Source of the DNA: an uncultured Collinsella sp. | GTDB taxonomy: Bacteria > Actinomycetota > Coriobacteriia > Coriobacteriales > Coriobacteriaceae | Length of the DNA: 61,973 nucleotides | Assembly (NCBI GenBank): GCA_958354105.1 | Contig: CATWVA010000009.1 | Span: forward strand, 1 to 61,973 | Direction of reading: 5' to 3' | Shown here: positions 15,332 through 23,527 of the stretch, in pieces | Position numbering within the stretch: the first letter of the stretch is position 1 | How the letters are laid out: each line of letters opens with the position of its first letter | Notes under the pieces: generated by a model | The model's database searches: none | Seen by the model: the letters and a program-made list of their open reading frames with translations, nothing else | What the model was told of the DNA's origin: nothing | Translations under genes and position numbers: made by a program

Positions 15332-15655
15332 TCAACCCACCGTGACGGATTTCCCGGTAAAGGCACTGATCATCATTAGGACAAAGAACACCAGGTAGCT
15401 GATGCTCAATAGGTACGCAATGATCAGGAAGACGACCCAGCCGACATTGGTCTTACCGTCGGCGCGGCGCTGCTCGCGAGAACGGCACAGCCAGACCGTC
15501 ACGCCGATGGCGGTGATAAACAGTACGAGTGCCGCCGCAGCCAGCCCAGCAAACACAAACATCACGCCAATGCTCACAGCGATGACCGGAAGCAGCAGCA
15601 AACCGCATCCGCATCCACCCGGACTATATACGGCAGACTGTCGGCGTCGTTCCAT
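15332..15655 (-). CDS. Small membrane protein of unknown function
   Basis: This 107-residue protein has a Gly/Cys patch (GGCGCGLLLLP) leading into a first membrane region at about 20-55 and a second after a charged loop (CRSREQRRADGKTN) at about 75-100. The ATG at 15655 is spaced 5 bases from a GGAG site inside the end of the M20 gene; a GTG at 15661 overlapping that gene's stop is an alternative. It is probably co-transcribed with and translationally coupled to the M20 deacylase. No family is recognised. Confidence 0.6.
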   Translation of the reverse strand: MERRRQSAVYSPGGCGCGLLLLPVIAVSIGVMFVFAGLAAAALVLFITAIGVTVWLCRSREQRRADGKTNVGWVVFLIIAYLLSISYLVFFVLMMISAFTGKSVTVG

Positions 15656-15657
15656 CG

Positions 15658-16845
15658 TCACTCCAAGCCAAGCAATCGTTTGTAGACATCGAGGCCTTTG
15701 AGTAGGATTTCCTCGTCAAAGAGCATGGTATCAGTGTGAAGGGCGCTCGTGGCATAGGCGGGACAGCCATCCGAATCGATCGGATTATCTTGTCCCTCCG
15801 GCACGCCCGTACCCAGGAGGAAGAACACACCTGGCAGATGGCGCTGATAGAAAGCGAAGTCCTCGGCAATCAGCAAAGGCTCATCCACGAGTTGCAGCTC
15901 GGACAAGACAGGCGCAATGTGGGCGAACAGCACGGGGTCGTTATCGACCGGCGGATAGCCCTCGGCAAAATCGAGGTCATATGTGCAGCCCGTTGCGACG
16001 CAGGCATCGTCCAGCACGCGGCGCACGCCCTCGCGCGCGCGGTCGAACATGTCGTCCGTAAACACACGTAGGCTGCCGGCAACATGGGCCTCCCCCGCCA
16101 CCGCATTGCAGACGGTGCCGGCCTGCAGCAGGCCGAACTTACCAATGCAGGGCTCGTCGACACCCAACTCGTCCATGAGCTCGCGCTCGGAAACCAAGAA
16201 CTTGGCAGCCGCCAGCGCCGCATCGTGCGACTCCTCGACCGGAACGCCATAGGTCTTAGCGATATGGATGCTCGTGCCATGGATATGAATGTGTGTCTCA
16301 CTCGAACGCGCCAGCAACGGACCGGAGCAGCTCGCCAACGTGCCGGCGGGCAGATCGGGCCACACGTGGAAGCCGAAGATGCGATCCACCCCGTAGCGCT
16401 CGAACACGCCGCTCTCGCACACCGTCTTGGCACCACCAGTCGTCTCCTCGGCCGGCTGAAACACAAAGAGCACATTGCGCTTAATGGCGCCCGGCTGCTC
16501 ACGGATCGTACGGTCGACAAAGGTTGCCGCCGAAAGCGCCATGGCCATGTGTCCATCGTGCCCGCAAGCATGCATCTTGCCGGGATGGGTCGAAGCGAAC
16601 GCTGCCCCCGTTGCCTCGGCAATGGGCAGCGCATCCATATCGGCGCGAATCGCCGTGGCATGCGCGGCGCCAACGCCAGCGTCGAAGAAAGCGCAGACGC
16701 AGCCGGGGCACGGATGGGTCACCTCGCAGGTGAGCGGTGCCAACACGCCCTCGATATAGGCGATCGTCTGCGGAAGATCGAAGTCGAGCTCCGGGATCCT
16801 GTGCAAGTCGCGGCGGTAGCGACGGAGTTCTTGGAGCTCGGCCAT
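15658..16845 (-). CDS. M20 family amidohydrolase, candidate N-acetyldiaminopimelate deacetylase
   Basis: The 395-residue M20D-type metallo-amidohydrolase starts RRYRRDLHRIPELDFD and has metal-ligand motif MHACGHDGHMAMAL, LFVFQPAEET and the late EDFAFYQRHLPG. This set is shared by hippuricase/amino-acylases and by B. subtilis N-acetyldiaminopimelate deacetylase (YkuR/DapL). Directly divergent from it, behind a lysine riboswitch, are lysA-dapA, dapB and the acetylase dapH. That pathway variant needs exactly such a deacetylase, so this gene is the natural candidate. The assignment is by context; a general acyl-amino-acid hydrolase remains possible. Confidence 0.82.
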   Translation of the reverse strand: MAELQELRRYRRDLHRIPELDFDLPQTIAYIEGVLAPLTCEVTHPCPGCVCAFFDAGVGAAHATAIRADMDALPIAEATGAAFASTHPGKMHACGHDGHMAMALSAATFVDRTIREQPGAIKRNVLFVFQPAEETTGGAKTVCESGVFERYGVDRIFGFHVWPDLPAGTLASCSGPLLARSSETHIHIHGTSIHIAKTYGVPVEESHDAALAAAKFLVSERELMDELGVDEPCIGKFGLLQAGTVCNAVAGEAHVAGSLRVFTDDMFDRAREGVRRVLDDACVATGCTYDLDFAEGYPPVDNDPVLFAHIAPVLSELQLVDEPLLIAEDFAFYQRHLPGVFFLLGTGVPEGQDNPIDSDGCPAYATSALHTDTMLFDEEILLKGLDVYKRLLGLE

Positions 16846-16989
16846 ATTGGTTCCTTTCGTAGGTGCGCGTCGGCTGCTATCTATTGTGCCGCAAGATTGC
16901 TACACCCTTATTTCCAGCATATCCCTGCATTTTTTAAACGTTATATACGAATACTCTTGTTTGGTAAAGTGCAACGTGGTAGGGTCGTT

Positions 16990-17214
16990 ACCACTTGATA
17001 GAGGCGCGGGCACGAAGAACCGCGGGTGAGCCGGCAGGCTTTGACCCCGTGGGGAGGCGAAACCCGCCGAACTGGGCTTTTCGGGCACGAACAACCTGGT
17101 GGGCCTGCGGGAAACACCCGCAGGACTGTCTGCAGCAATGCGGGAGCGCTATCCGGACATTGGGTCCACGCTATGCGGATTCGATGCGCAGATGGCGCCG
17201 TCTGGATAGCGAGG
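16990..17214 (+). promoter_or_regulatory. Lysine riboswitch (L box) with translational expression platform
   Basis: The leader of lysA has the L-box hallmarks: P1 strand GATAG followed by AGGCGCG (16997 onward), a CGAAGAAC segment, several GC-rich hairpins, GGACTGTCTGCAGCAATG, and closing GGGAGCGCTATC (17143-17153) that pairs with GATAG. The 3' P1 strand CGCTATCC (17147-17154) is also perfectly complementary to GGATAGCG (17204-17211), which abuts the GAGG ribosome site (17211-17214). A rival CGCTAT lies at 17169-17174. This predicts lysine-dependent masking of the ribosome site. No terminator is seen, which suggests translational control. Confidence 0.88.
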
Positions 17215-17224
17215 TTTACGGGAC

Positions 17225-19534
17225 ATGGCATTAACCCCCAACGAGGCATATGCGGCCAAGCAGCCGTTTGTGGACAAGAAGACGCTCGAGCATATCGTCG
17301 AGCAGTTCCCCACGCCATTTCATCTATATGACGAGGCGGGCATCCGACGCAACATGCAAGAGGTGCGCGACGCCTTCGCATGGAACCCGGGCTTTAAGGA
17401 ATACTTTGCCGTCAAGGCCAATCCCAACCCGGCGCTCATCTCCATTCTCAACGAATACGGCTGCGGCTGCGATTGCTCGAGCTATACCGAGCTCATGATC
17501 GCCCGCTCGCTGGGTATCACGGGACACGACATCATGTTCTCATCCAACGACACGCCGGCAGCGGACTTTGAGCTCGCCGACAAGCTGGGCGCCATCGTCA
17601 ACTTTGACGACATCAGCCACATCGAGTTCTTTGAGCGCGTCGCAGGCCCCATCCCCAAGACGGTCAGCTGCCGCTTTAATCCGGGCGGTCTGTTCCAGCT
17701 CTCCAACGGCATCATGGACAACCCCGGCGACTCCAAATACGGCATGACCACCGAGCAGCTCTTCGAGGCCTTTCGCACGCTCAAGGCCAAGGGCGCCGAA
17801 AACTTTGGCATCCACGCATTCCTTGCCAGCAACACCGTCACCAACGACTACTACCCCAAGCTCGCGCGCATCCTCTTTGAGCTTGCCGTGCGCCTGGAGC
17901 GCGAGACCGGCGCACACGTCGCCTTTATCAATCTGTCCGGCGGCGTCGGCATCCCCTACCTGCCCGAGCAGCAGGCCAACGATATCCATGCCATCGGCGA
18001 AGGAGTGCATGCGGCCTACGACGAGATTCTGGTTCCCGCCGGCATGGGCGATGTGGCAATCTGCACCGAGATGGGCCGCTTTATGATGGGCCCCTACGGC
18101 TGCCTGGTCACCAAGGCCATCCACGAGAAGCAAATCTACAAGGACTATATCGGTGTCGACGCAAGCGCCGTCGATCTGATCCGCCCTGCCATGTATGGCG
18201 CCTACCACCACATTACGGTGATGGGCCAGCCGGGTGGCTCCGACAAGACCGCGGCGCCTGTCACAAACACGTACGACATTACGGGCAATCTGTGCGAGAA
18301 CAACGACAAGTTCGCCATCGACCGCGAGCTACCGCGGGTCGACATGGGTGATGTGCTCGTGATCCACGATACCGGCGCGCATGGTTACTCCATGGGCTAC
18401 AACTACAACGGCCGTCTGCGCTCCGCCGAGGTGCTGCTGCGCCCCGACGGCTCGGCCGACCTTATCCGCCGCGCCGAGCGCCCGGGCGATTATTTTGCCA
18501 CGCTCGACGTGTTGCCGAGCGGCCGAGAGCTGCTGGCCAAGTCGCGCGCCGAAAGCGCTCGTCGTCGCGCTCAGGACGAGCGCCTGGCCGTCGCCGTCCA
18601 ATGGAACAAACGCATCCAGATCGCGGAAGCGAAGGAGAAGAACATGGATATCCGCAACCTCGAGGGCTCGATCGTCGCCCTTGTTACGCCGTTTAAAAAG
18701 GACGGCAGCGTCGACTTTGACGCACTCGAGCGCCTTATCGATTTCCACCTGCAAAATGGCACCGACGCCATCCTCACCCTGGGCACCACCGGCGAGAGCG
18801 CCACGATGACCGATGACGAGGACAACTCCGTCGTCGCCGCCGTGGTCAAGCAGGTTGCAGGCCGCGTCCCCGTCATCGCCGGCTCGGGCTCCAACTCCAC
18901 GCAAACCATGCTCACCAAGTCGCTCACCTATCAGGGCCTGGGCGCCGACGGCCTGCTGCTCATTACCCCCTACTACAACAAGTCTAATGAAGAGGGCATC
19001 TACCAGCACTTTAAGACCGTTGCCGATGCCGTAGATATCCCCTGCATCCTGTACAACATCCCCGGCCGCTGCGGCTGCGGCATCAGCGAGCGCAACGTAG
19101 AGCGCTTGGCCGCGCACCCCAACATCATGGGTATTAAGGAAGCCTCGGGCAACGTCGCCTACGCGGCCAAGATCGCCCACCTGCTGTCCGACGACTTCCG
19201 TATGTACTCGGGCGAAGACACGCTCACCGTGCCGCTCATGAGCCTGGGCGCCTCGGGCACCATCAGCGTGTGGGCCGATGTTCAGCCGCAGCTCGTGCAC
19301 GACATGTGCCGCGCCTATCTGGACGGCGACGTGGAGCGCGCCCGCGATATCCAAATTGCCGGCCAGCCGCTCATCAATGCCCTCTTTAGCGAGGTCAACC
19401 CCATCCCCGTCAAGGAGGCACTCGCCCAGATGGGCATGATCGAAGCCAACTACCGCATGCCGCTGTGCCCCATGGCCGATAACACGCGCGCCGCACTTAC
19501 CGATGCTCTGAAGGGAGCTGGTCTGCTTGATTAA
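17225..19534 (+). CDS. lysA-dapA: Fused diaminopimelate decarboxylase and dihydrodipicolinate synthase (LysA-DapA)
   Basis: One 769-codon frame encodes two lysine-pathway enzymes. Residues 1 to about 440 are LysA-type PLP decarboxylase, with the PLP lysine in YFAVKANPNP, GGVGIPYL and the CENND/YNGRLRSAEV C-terminal elements. A charged helical linker follows. From residue 474 comes a full DapA: LGTTGESATM, the tyrosine in ITPYYNKSNEEG and the Schiff-base lysine in GIKEASGN. The internal Met474 (ATG at 18644) has GAAGGAG 8 bases upstream, so free DapA may also be made. The fusion joins the first and last steps of the pathway. The lysine riboswitch controls the whole set. Confidence 0.9.
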   Translation: MALTPNEAYAAKQPFVDKKTLEHIVEQFPTPFHLYDEAGIRRNMQEVRDAFAWNPGFKEYFAVKANPNPALISILNEYGCGCDCSSYTELMIARSLGITGHDIMFSSNDTPAADFELADKLGAIVNFDDISHIEFFERVAGPIPKTVSCRFNPGGLFQLSNGIMDNPGDSKYGMTTEQLFEAFRTLKAKGAENFGIHAFLASNTVTNDYYPKLARILFELAVRLERETGAHVAFINLSGGVGIPYLPEQQANDIHAIGEGVHAAYDEILVPAGMGDVAICTEMGRFMMGPYGCLVTKAIHEKQIYKDYIGVDASAVDLIRPAMYGAYHHITVMGQPGGSDKTAAPVTNTYDITGNLCENNDKFAIDRELPRVDMGDVLVIHDTGAHGYSMGYNYNGRLRSAEVLLRPDGSADLIRRAERPGDYFATLDVLPSGRELLAKSRAESARRRAQDERLAVAVQWNKRIQIAEAKEKNMDIRNLEGSIVALVTPFKKDGSVDFDALERLIDFHLQNGTDAILTLGTTGESATMTDDEDNSVVAAVVKQVAGRVPVIAGSGSNSTQTMLTKSLTYQGLGADGLLLITPYYNKSNEEGIYQHFKTVADAVDIPCILYNIPGRCGCGISERNVERLAAHPNIMGIKEASGNVAYAAKIAHLLSDDFRMYSGEDTLTVPLMSLGASGTISVWADVQPQLVHDMCRAYLDGDVERARDIQIAGQPLINALFSEVNPIPVKEALAQMGMIEANYRMPLCPMADNTRAALTDALKGAGLLD
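18631..18646 (+). promoter_or_regulatory. Internal ribosome site and start for DapA within the lysA-dapA frame
   Basis: GAAGGAG at 18631-18637 lies at ideal distance from the in-frame ATG at 18644, exactly where DapA homology begins (MDIRNLEGSIVAL). This looks like a former intergenic start kept inside the fused frame. Confidence 0.6.
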
Positions 19535-20267
19535 GACCGTCATTATGGGAACGGGCCGCATGGGCTCGCTCATCCACACTACCGCCGAGGGCATTGTCAA
19601 CGCCGCTGGAGAGCCCGTTTTTGATATCGTGGCCCAGATCGGTTTTGACCTGTCCGAGCTCGAGAGCACCCCGGCAGCCGACGTCATCATCGACTTCTCG
19701 AACGTCGTGACCTTCGATGCCGTCGTCGCCTATGTCGAGCGCACGGGCGCGGCGTTAGTCTCGGGCACCACAGGCTACACCCCCGAGCAGATGGACCGCC
19801 TGCGTGAGCTGGGCCAGAACGCCCGCGTTATGCACTCGGGCAATTACTCCATCGGCATCGCAGCCCTGCGTCATCTGGTAGCACAGGCCACGCGCGAGCT
19901 GCCCGGCTTTGACTGCGAAATCGTCGAGACGCACCATAACCAAAAAGTCGATGCCCCCAGCGGCACCGCAAAGCTGCTGCTCGACGCCGTCGTCGAAGCC
20001 GAGCCCGAGGCAGGCTACCACCCCGTCTATGGCCGCGAGGGCATGTGCGGAGCGCGCGACCCCAAGGAAATCGGCATGCACTCGCTGCGCGGCGGCACCG
20101 TAGCCGGTGTGCACGAGGTGGGTTTCTTTGGCCAGGACGAGGAAGTCACGCTCACCCACCGCGCCACGAGCCGTCAGATCTTTGTCAACGGCGCCCTGGC
20201 AGCCGCGCAGAAGCTCGTCGCCCGTGAACCCGGCTTCTATACGTTCGACCAGGTCATGTTTGCCTAA
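19527..20267 (+). CDS. dapB: 4-hydroxy-tetrahydrodipicolinate reductase
   Basis: The 246-residue DapB starts at a TTG that overlaps the lysA-dapA stop by 8 bases. It has the nucleotide-binding GTGRMGSLIH, the catalytic block ETHHNQKVDAPSGTAK with the conserved His-His and Lys, and ALAATAR-like SIGIAALRHL elements. It reduces the DapA product to tetrahydrodipicolinate. The overlap implies translational coupling, so its synthesis follows the upstream riboswitch-controlled gene. Confidence 0.93.
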   Translation: MIKTVIMGTGRMGSLIHTTAEGIVNAAGEPVFDIVAQIGFDLSELESTPAADVIIDFSNVVTFDAVVAYVERTGAALVSGTTGYTPEQMDRLRELGQNARVMHSGNYSIGIAALRHLVAQATRELPGFDCEIVETHHNQKVDAPSGTAKLLLDAVVEAEPEAGYHPVYGREGMCGARDPKEIGMHSLRGGTVAGVHEVGFFGQDEEVTLTHRATSRQIFVNGALAAAQKLVAREPGFYTFDQVMFA

Positions 20268-20306
20268 CCAGGTATCAACCGAATCCGCCCAAAGGAGAGA
20301 TAGCAA

Positions 20307-21026
20307 ATGAGCAACGCAGCCGAGATGGATGCACAGGAGATTATCGACTACATCGCCACCGCGCCCAAGAAAACGCCCGTCAAACTGTACGTGCGCGAAA
20401 AGCCGGGCATGAAGGTCCAGTGGGGCAATGCGCACGTCTACGGCGGTCGTCGTGGCAAGACCGTCTTTGGTGACTGGGATGAGCTCAAGGTCATCCTCGA
20501 TGCCAATGCCGACTCCATCGACTACTACGACGTCGAGAATGACTGCCGCAACTCCGCCGTCCCCATGCTCGACCTTAAGGGCATCAATGCCCGCATCGAG
20601 CCGGGCGCAATCATCCGCGACCGCGTCGAGATCGGCGACCGCGCCGTCATCATGATGGGCACCATCATCAACATCGGCTCCGTTATCGGCGAGGGCTCTA
20701 TGATTGATATGGGCGCCGTCCTGGGCGGCCGCGCAACCGTGGGCAAGAACTGCCATATCGGCGCCGGCACCGTACTGGCAGGCGTCGTTGAGCCTGCGAG
20801 CGCCACGCCCGTCATCATCGAAGATGATGTCATGATTGGCGCCAACGCCGTGGTCCTGGAGGGCGTGCGCGTGGGCAAGGGTGCTGTCGTTGCCGCCGGC
20901 GCCGTATGCGTCGAGGACGTCCCCGCCGGCGCCGTCGTGGCCGGTGTCCCCGCCCGCGTCATCAAGATGCGCGATGAGAAAACCGACAGCAAGACCGGCC
21001 TCGAAGAGGGACTACGTCAGCTTTAA
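20307..21026 (+). CDS. dapH: Tetrahydrodipicolinate N-acetyltransferase
   Basis: The 239-residue protein has an N-terminal helical region and then a left-handed beta-helix of hexapeptide repeats from about 90 to 215 (ARIEPGAIIRD, GDRAVIMMG, VIGEGSMIDMGAVLGG, CHIGAGTVLAGV). Length and the DLKGINARIEPGA segment match the Gram-positive acetylase DapH rather than the succinylase DapD. It acetylates tetrahydrodipicolinate, so an N-acetyl-aminotransferase and a deacetylase must follow; candidates lie at 24665-25828 and 15658-16845. AAAGGAGAG precedes the start. Confidence 0.92.
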   Translation: MSNAAEMDAQEIIDYIATAPKKTPVKLYVREKPGMKVQWGNAHVYGGRRGKTVFGDWDELKVILDANADSIDYYDVENDCRNSAVPMLDLKGINARIEPGAIIRDRVEIGDRAVIMMGTIINIGSVIGEGSMIDMGAVLGGRATVGKNCHIGAGTVLAGVVEPASATPVIIEDDVMIGANAVVLEGVRVGKGAVVAAGAVCVEDVPAGAVVAGVPARVIKMRDEKTDSKTGLEEGLRQL

Positions 21027-21028
21027 TA

Positions 21029-21046
21029 GTTACGCGGTTTTACCAA
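21029..21046 (+). repeat. 18-bp repeat shared with the rnd 3' hairpin
   Basis: This is an exact match to the minus-strand reading of 826-843, again placed immediately after a stop codon. Here only half of the hairpin is present. Confidence 0.6.
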
Positions 21047-21047
21047 G

Positions 21048-21077
21048 AAGGCCGAAGCCCCAAAGGGCTTTGGCCTT
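21048..21077 (+). terminator. Terminator of the lysA-dapA-dapB-dapH operon
   Basis: AAGGCCGAAGCCC pairs with GGGCTTTGGCCTT (one G-T wobble) around the loop CAAA, followed by TTTT. Confidence 0.85.
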
Positions 21078-21104
21078 TTCGTTACGGTCAATCTACTCGA
21101 GCCG

Positions 21105-22109
21105 CTATCGATTCTCGATGCTGCCGATATTCTTGAGCTCGATGGAGATGAGGCCGTTGGGTTCGTTGACGAACTCGATGTACTCGGAGTTCGAGCCCAT
21201 CTCGGCCGGAAAGCTGATCTCGATGCCCGTATCGGTACGAATCTTGTGGTTGCGCACGGCCGCGCGTTCGACCTGCTTGCGCTCCACGGGCACACGCTCA
21301 GGCACCTTCTCCTCAGTCAGTGCCGCGCGCACGCTCTCCTTGATAACCGGTTCGTCCTCAAAGACCTCATCGACGATATCCCAGGGCGGCAGCTCCTCGT
21401 CATCCTCGACTTTCTCGGCGACGGCAGCCTTAACCTTGGCGAGCGCCACGGCCGTATTGGCACCGTGCTCCTCGGCGACTTCCTCGACCACACGCGTCAC
21501 GGTGTCGATGACCTCCTTGCCTGATACGCCCGTGTCGCACTGCAGCAGGCCATCGGGGATAAGCATACGGTCCTCACCGGCAATCTTGCGCTTCTTGTCC
21601 ACGTAACCGATCTCCATGGTGCTCGCACGCACGATGGCATAGCTCGGCACCTTTTGCGAGGGGTTCGGCAGAATGGCGTAGTGGCGCGCGATGTCGTTGC
21701 GCACCTCTCCCTCCTCGCGGCCCACTTCGTGCATAAAAGCCTGCTTGGAGCCCAGCAGCATCACGGCAAACCAGCGGGCATCCTCATCGTCGTCAAAATC
21801 GGCCACGAGCACGTCGGTGGACTCGGCTTTCTCGGCTTTGGTGAGCTCGGAGGAGATAAACTCCGCAATCTGCTGCGACAGGTCCACGAACTCGCGCTCG
21901 CCAAAGAAATAGCCCTTGAGCTCGCCGCCAAACGCAGAGTTCTCGGCAAACGTGGCGCGTTTATTGTCGGCCGAGGTACGTGCGCGGCGCAGATGCGTGG
22001 TCACGAAGTTGCGCACGGTACGACTCTCGATATCGAGCTCGCGCTGGCTCATAACGTTGACGGCAGAGTCAAAGTCCAGGATATGCAGAATCGCGTGATT
22101 GATTTTCAT
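21105..22109 (-). CDS. Nucleoid-associated protein, NdpA/YejK family
   Basis: The protein has 334 residues from MKINHAILHILDF; an ATG three codons earlier abuts the GGA site and is less likely. The opening INHAILHIL, the KGYFFGE region, LLGSKQAFMHEV and the C-terminal block with GIEISFPAE fit the 37-kDa nucleoid-associated (YejK/NdpA) family found in many bacteria, whose precise role is unclear. An acidic segment (about 225-255) is an insertion compared with the E. coli protein. It is convergent with the dapH operon and probably monocistronic. Confidence 0.78.
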   Translation of the reverse strand: MKINHAILHILDFDSAVNVMSQRELDIESRTVRNFVTTHLRRARTSADNKRATFAENSAFGGELKGYFFGEREFVDLSQQIAEFISSELTKAEKAESTDVLVADFDDDEDARWFAVMLLGSKQAFMHEVGREEGEVRNDIARHYAILPNPSQKVPSYAIVRASTMEIGYVDKKRKIAGEDRMLIPDGLLQCDTGVSGKEVIDTVTRVVEEVAEEHGANTAVALAKVKAAVAEKVEDDEELPPWDIVDEVFEDEPVIKESVRAALTEEKVPERVPVERKQVERAAVRNHKIRTDTGIEISFPAEMGSNSEYIEFVNEPNGLISIELKNIGSIENR

Positions 22110-22182
22110 ATACGGCATTCCGTTCTAGATCGATTTCGGCACGAACCAGTATAGCGGTCGAGCCCTCCCGAGCGCATCGAAG

Positions 22183-22217
22183 ATTGGTGCATCGGGGACA
22201 GGTTGCTTTGCACCAAT
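22183..22217. repeat. Inverted repeat with GGGGACAGGTTG loop
   Basis: ATTGGTGCA (22183-22191) pairs with TGCACCAAT (22209-22217); the loop holds GGGGACAGGTTGCTT. A similar repeat at 23397-23427 lies on the other side of the next gene. Confidence 0.65.
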
Positions 22218-22219
22218 GG

Positions 22220-23380
22220 CTAGCGCAGAAGCTCGGACTGCCAAGCCTCGAGCTGTTCTGCCAGACTCTTACCGGCAGTGGACATGTCGATCTGGGGTCG
22301 TTTGGGCAGCAGCGCGCATTTAAGGATTGCCACGATGGTCTGCGAGACAAAGCGTCGCGTATCCTTGTCGAAACCTTGCGCAGCCTGGAGCATCACGGGC
22401 AGGCTCTCGCGCAGATTCCCAGCGATATCCGCAAACCGCTCAGCACCCGTAGCCTCAAACACGGAGAACAATGCATCTACAAAACGCTCGCGCTCGGCAG
22501 GCCCCACTGCAAGCAGCATCTCGCGAATGGAGCCATCAACGTATCGAGCACCGGCGGACAGGCGCTCACAGTACACGAAGTCGCGACCATCAACCACCCA
22601 GCTAAAGGGATTGTGCTGCAGCAGGCTGAACTCGGTGCTCTCAACGATGGCATAGTCCTCCTGTGTCTCGAACATCATGCCAAAGATCGACGACCGAGGT
22701 AGCGTCTTATCGATGCGGCCGGAAAGATCGGCAAAGGCGTTGCCGTTCAGGAACTCCTCGACGAAGCCAGGACCATCATGGGAATACACCCGTTCGATTC
22801 GCTCACGGGCGACATCGGAGCACATCGCCGCACCGTACACCGCAAGGTTTCCACCCTTGGAATGACCTCCGCACAAAAGCGGCCCGTCAATCGCGTCCGC
22901 CGCCTCGTCTACATAACGCGCCGCGGATTCCTGGGCCGGCACAGGACACCGGAACGCCATGTTAAAGTCCTCTTTCCAGCCCACAATCGTACTGTCGGTC
23001 CCCCGGAAGGAAAGATAGCTAAACCCCGCCGGAAACCGGAACGCCATGGCTGCAAACTGCTCTGTCGCTACCACATCGCTCACGGCACGATAACCGCAAA
23101 CGTGCACGCCACGGTAGCGAGGGCTTGCTGCCACGGCCTCCAACAAGGCCCTGCTCCCCTCCGGATCCCACAGGTCGCCAATCATGTCCCGGTAGCACTC
23201 GGCACGCAGCAGCTCGCGTACGTCTAGGCCCTGCCAGTTCGTCAGCTCCGCCATATCACCCGGCAAACGCAAATAGGACAGCCACGCAAAGACCAGGCTA
23301 TCCACCGCACAGAACGGCTGCTCCTCAAACGAATCAAACGTCGTCTGGGCATAGGTCAAAAAATTAGAGGAATCCGACAT
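22220..23380 (-). CDS. Alpha/beta-hydrolase, DUF2974/Mbeg1-like lipase fold
   Basis: The 386-residue protein has a lipase-type nucleophile elbow, GGHSKGGNLAVYGA, at about 195-208. It also has YLSFRGTDSTIVGWKEDF upstream, which is the oxyanion-side motif of class-3-like lipases, and SHDGPGF downstream. These match the Mbeg1-like/DUF2974 family common in gut Gram-positives. It has no signal peptide, so a cytosolic esterase or lipase is likely; the substrate is unknown. It is flanked at both ends by GGGGACAGGTT-type inverted repeats, as though carried as a unit. Confidence 0.78.
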   Translation of the reverse strand: MSDSSNFLTYAQTTFDSFEEQPFCAVDSLVFAWLSYLRLPGDMAELTNWQGLDVRELLRAECYRDMIGDLWDPEGSRALLEAVAASPRYRGVHVCGYRAVSDVVATEQFAAMAFRFPAGFSYLSFRGTDSTIVGWKEDFNMAFRCPVPAQESAARYVDEAADAIDGPLLCGGHSKGGNLAVYGAAMCSDVARERIERVYSHDGPGFVEEFLNGNAFADLSGRIDKTLPRSSIFGMMFETQEDYAIVESTEFSLLQHNPFSWVVDGRDFVYCERLSAGARYVDGSIREMLLAVGPAERERFVDALFSVFEATGAERFADIAGNLRESLPVMLQAAQGFDKDTRRFVSQTIVAILKCALLPKRPQIDMSTAGKSLAEQLEAWQSELLR

Positions 23381-23396
23381 GGCCCTCCCATCAACT

Positions 23397-23427
23397 ATGG
23401 TGCATTGGGGTCAGGTTACTTTGCATC
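23397..23427. repeat. Imperfect inverted repeat with GGGGTCAGGTTAC loop
   Basis: TGGTGCA pairs imperfectly with TGCATCA around TTGGGGTCAGGTTACTT. It is a relative of the repeat at 22183-22217 and lies just upstream of the hydrolase start. Confidence 0.5.
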
Positions 23428-23463
23428 AAAAAGGCGCCCGGGCCGCGTGGACCCGGACGCCTT
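23427..23463 (-). terminator. Terminator of ldh
   Basis: On the minus strand AAGGCGTCCGGG pairs with CCCGGGCGCC, followed by TTTTT. It ends the ldh transcript. Confidence 0.8.
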
Positions 23464-23491
23464 CATTGTAGCTTTTCGCTCTAGCGAGCTT

Positions 23492-23527
23492 GATTTAGCA
23501 GGAGAAGTCGATTTAGCAGGAGAAGTC
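23492..23527. repeat. 18-bp tandem duplication across the ldh stop codon
   Basis: GATTTAGCAGGAGAAGTC occurs twice in a row (23492-23509 and 23510-23527). The unit encodes the last codons of ldh plus its stop, so a second copy of the same end follows the real one. Confidence 0.9.

Noticed and set aside
18329..19690. 453-codon minus-strand open frame
   Set aside because: Opposite strand of the DapA half of the fusion; no motif.
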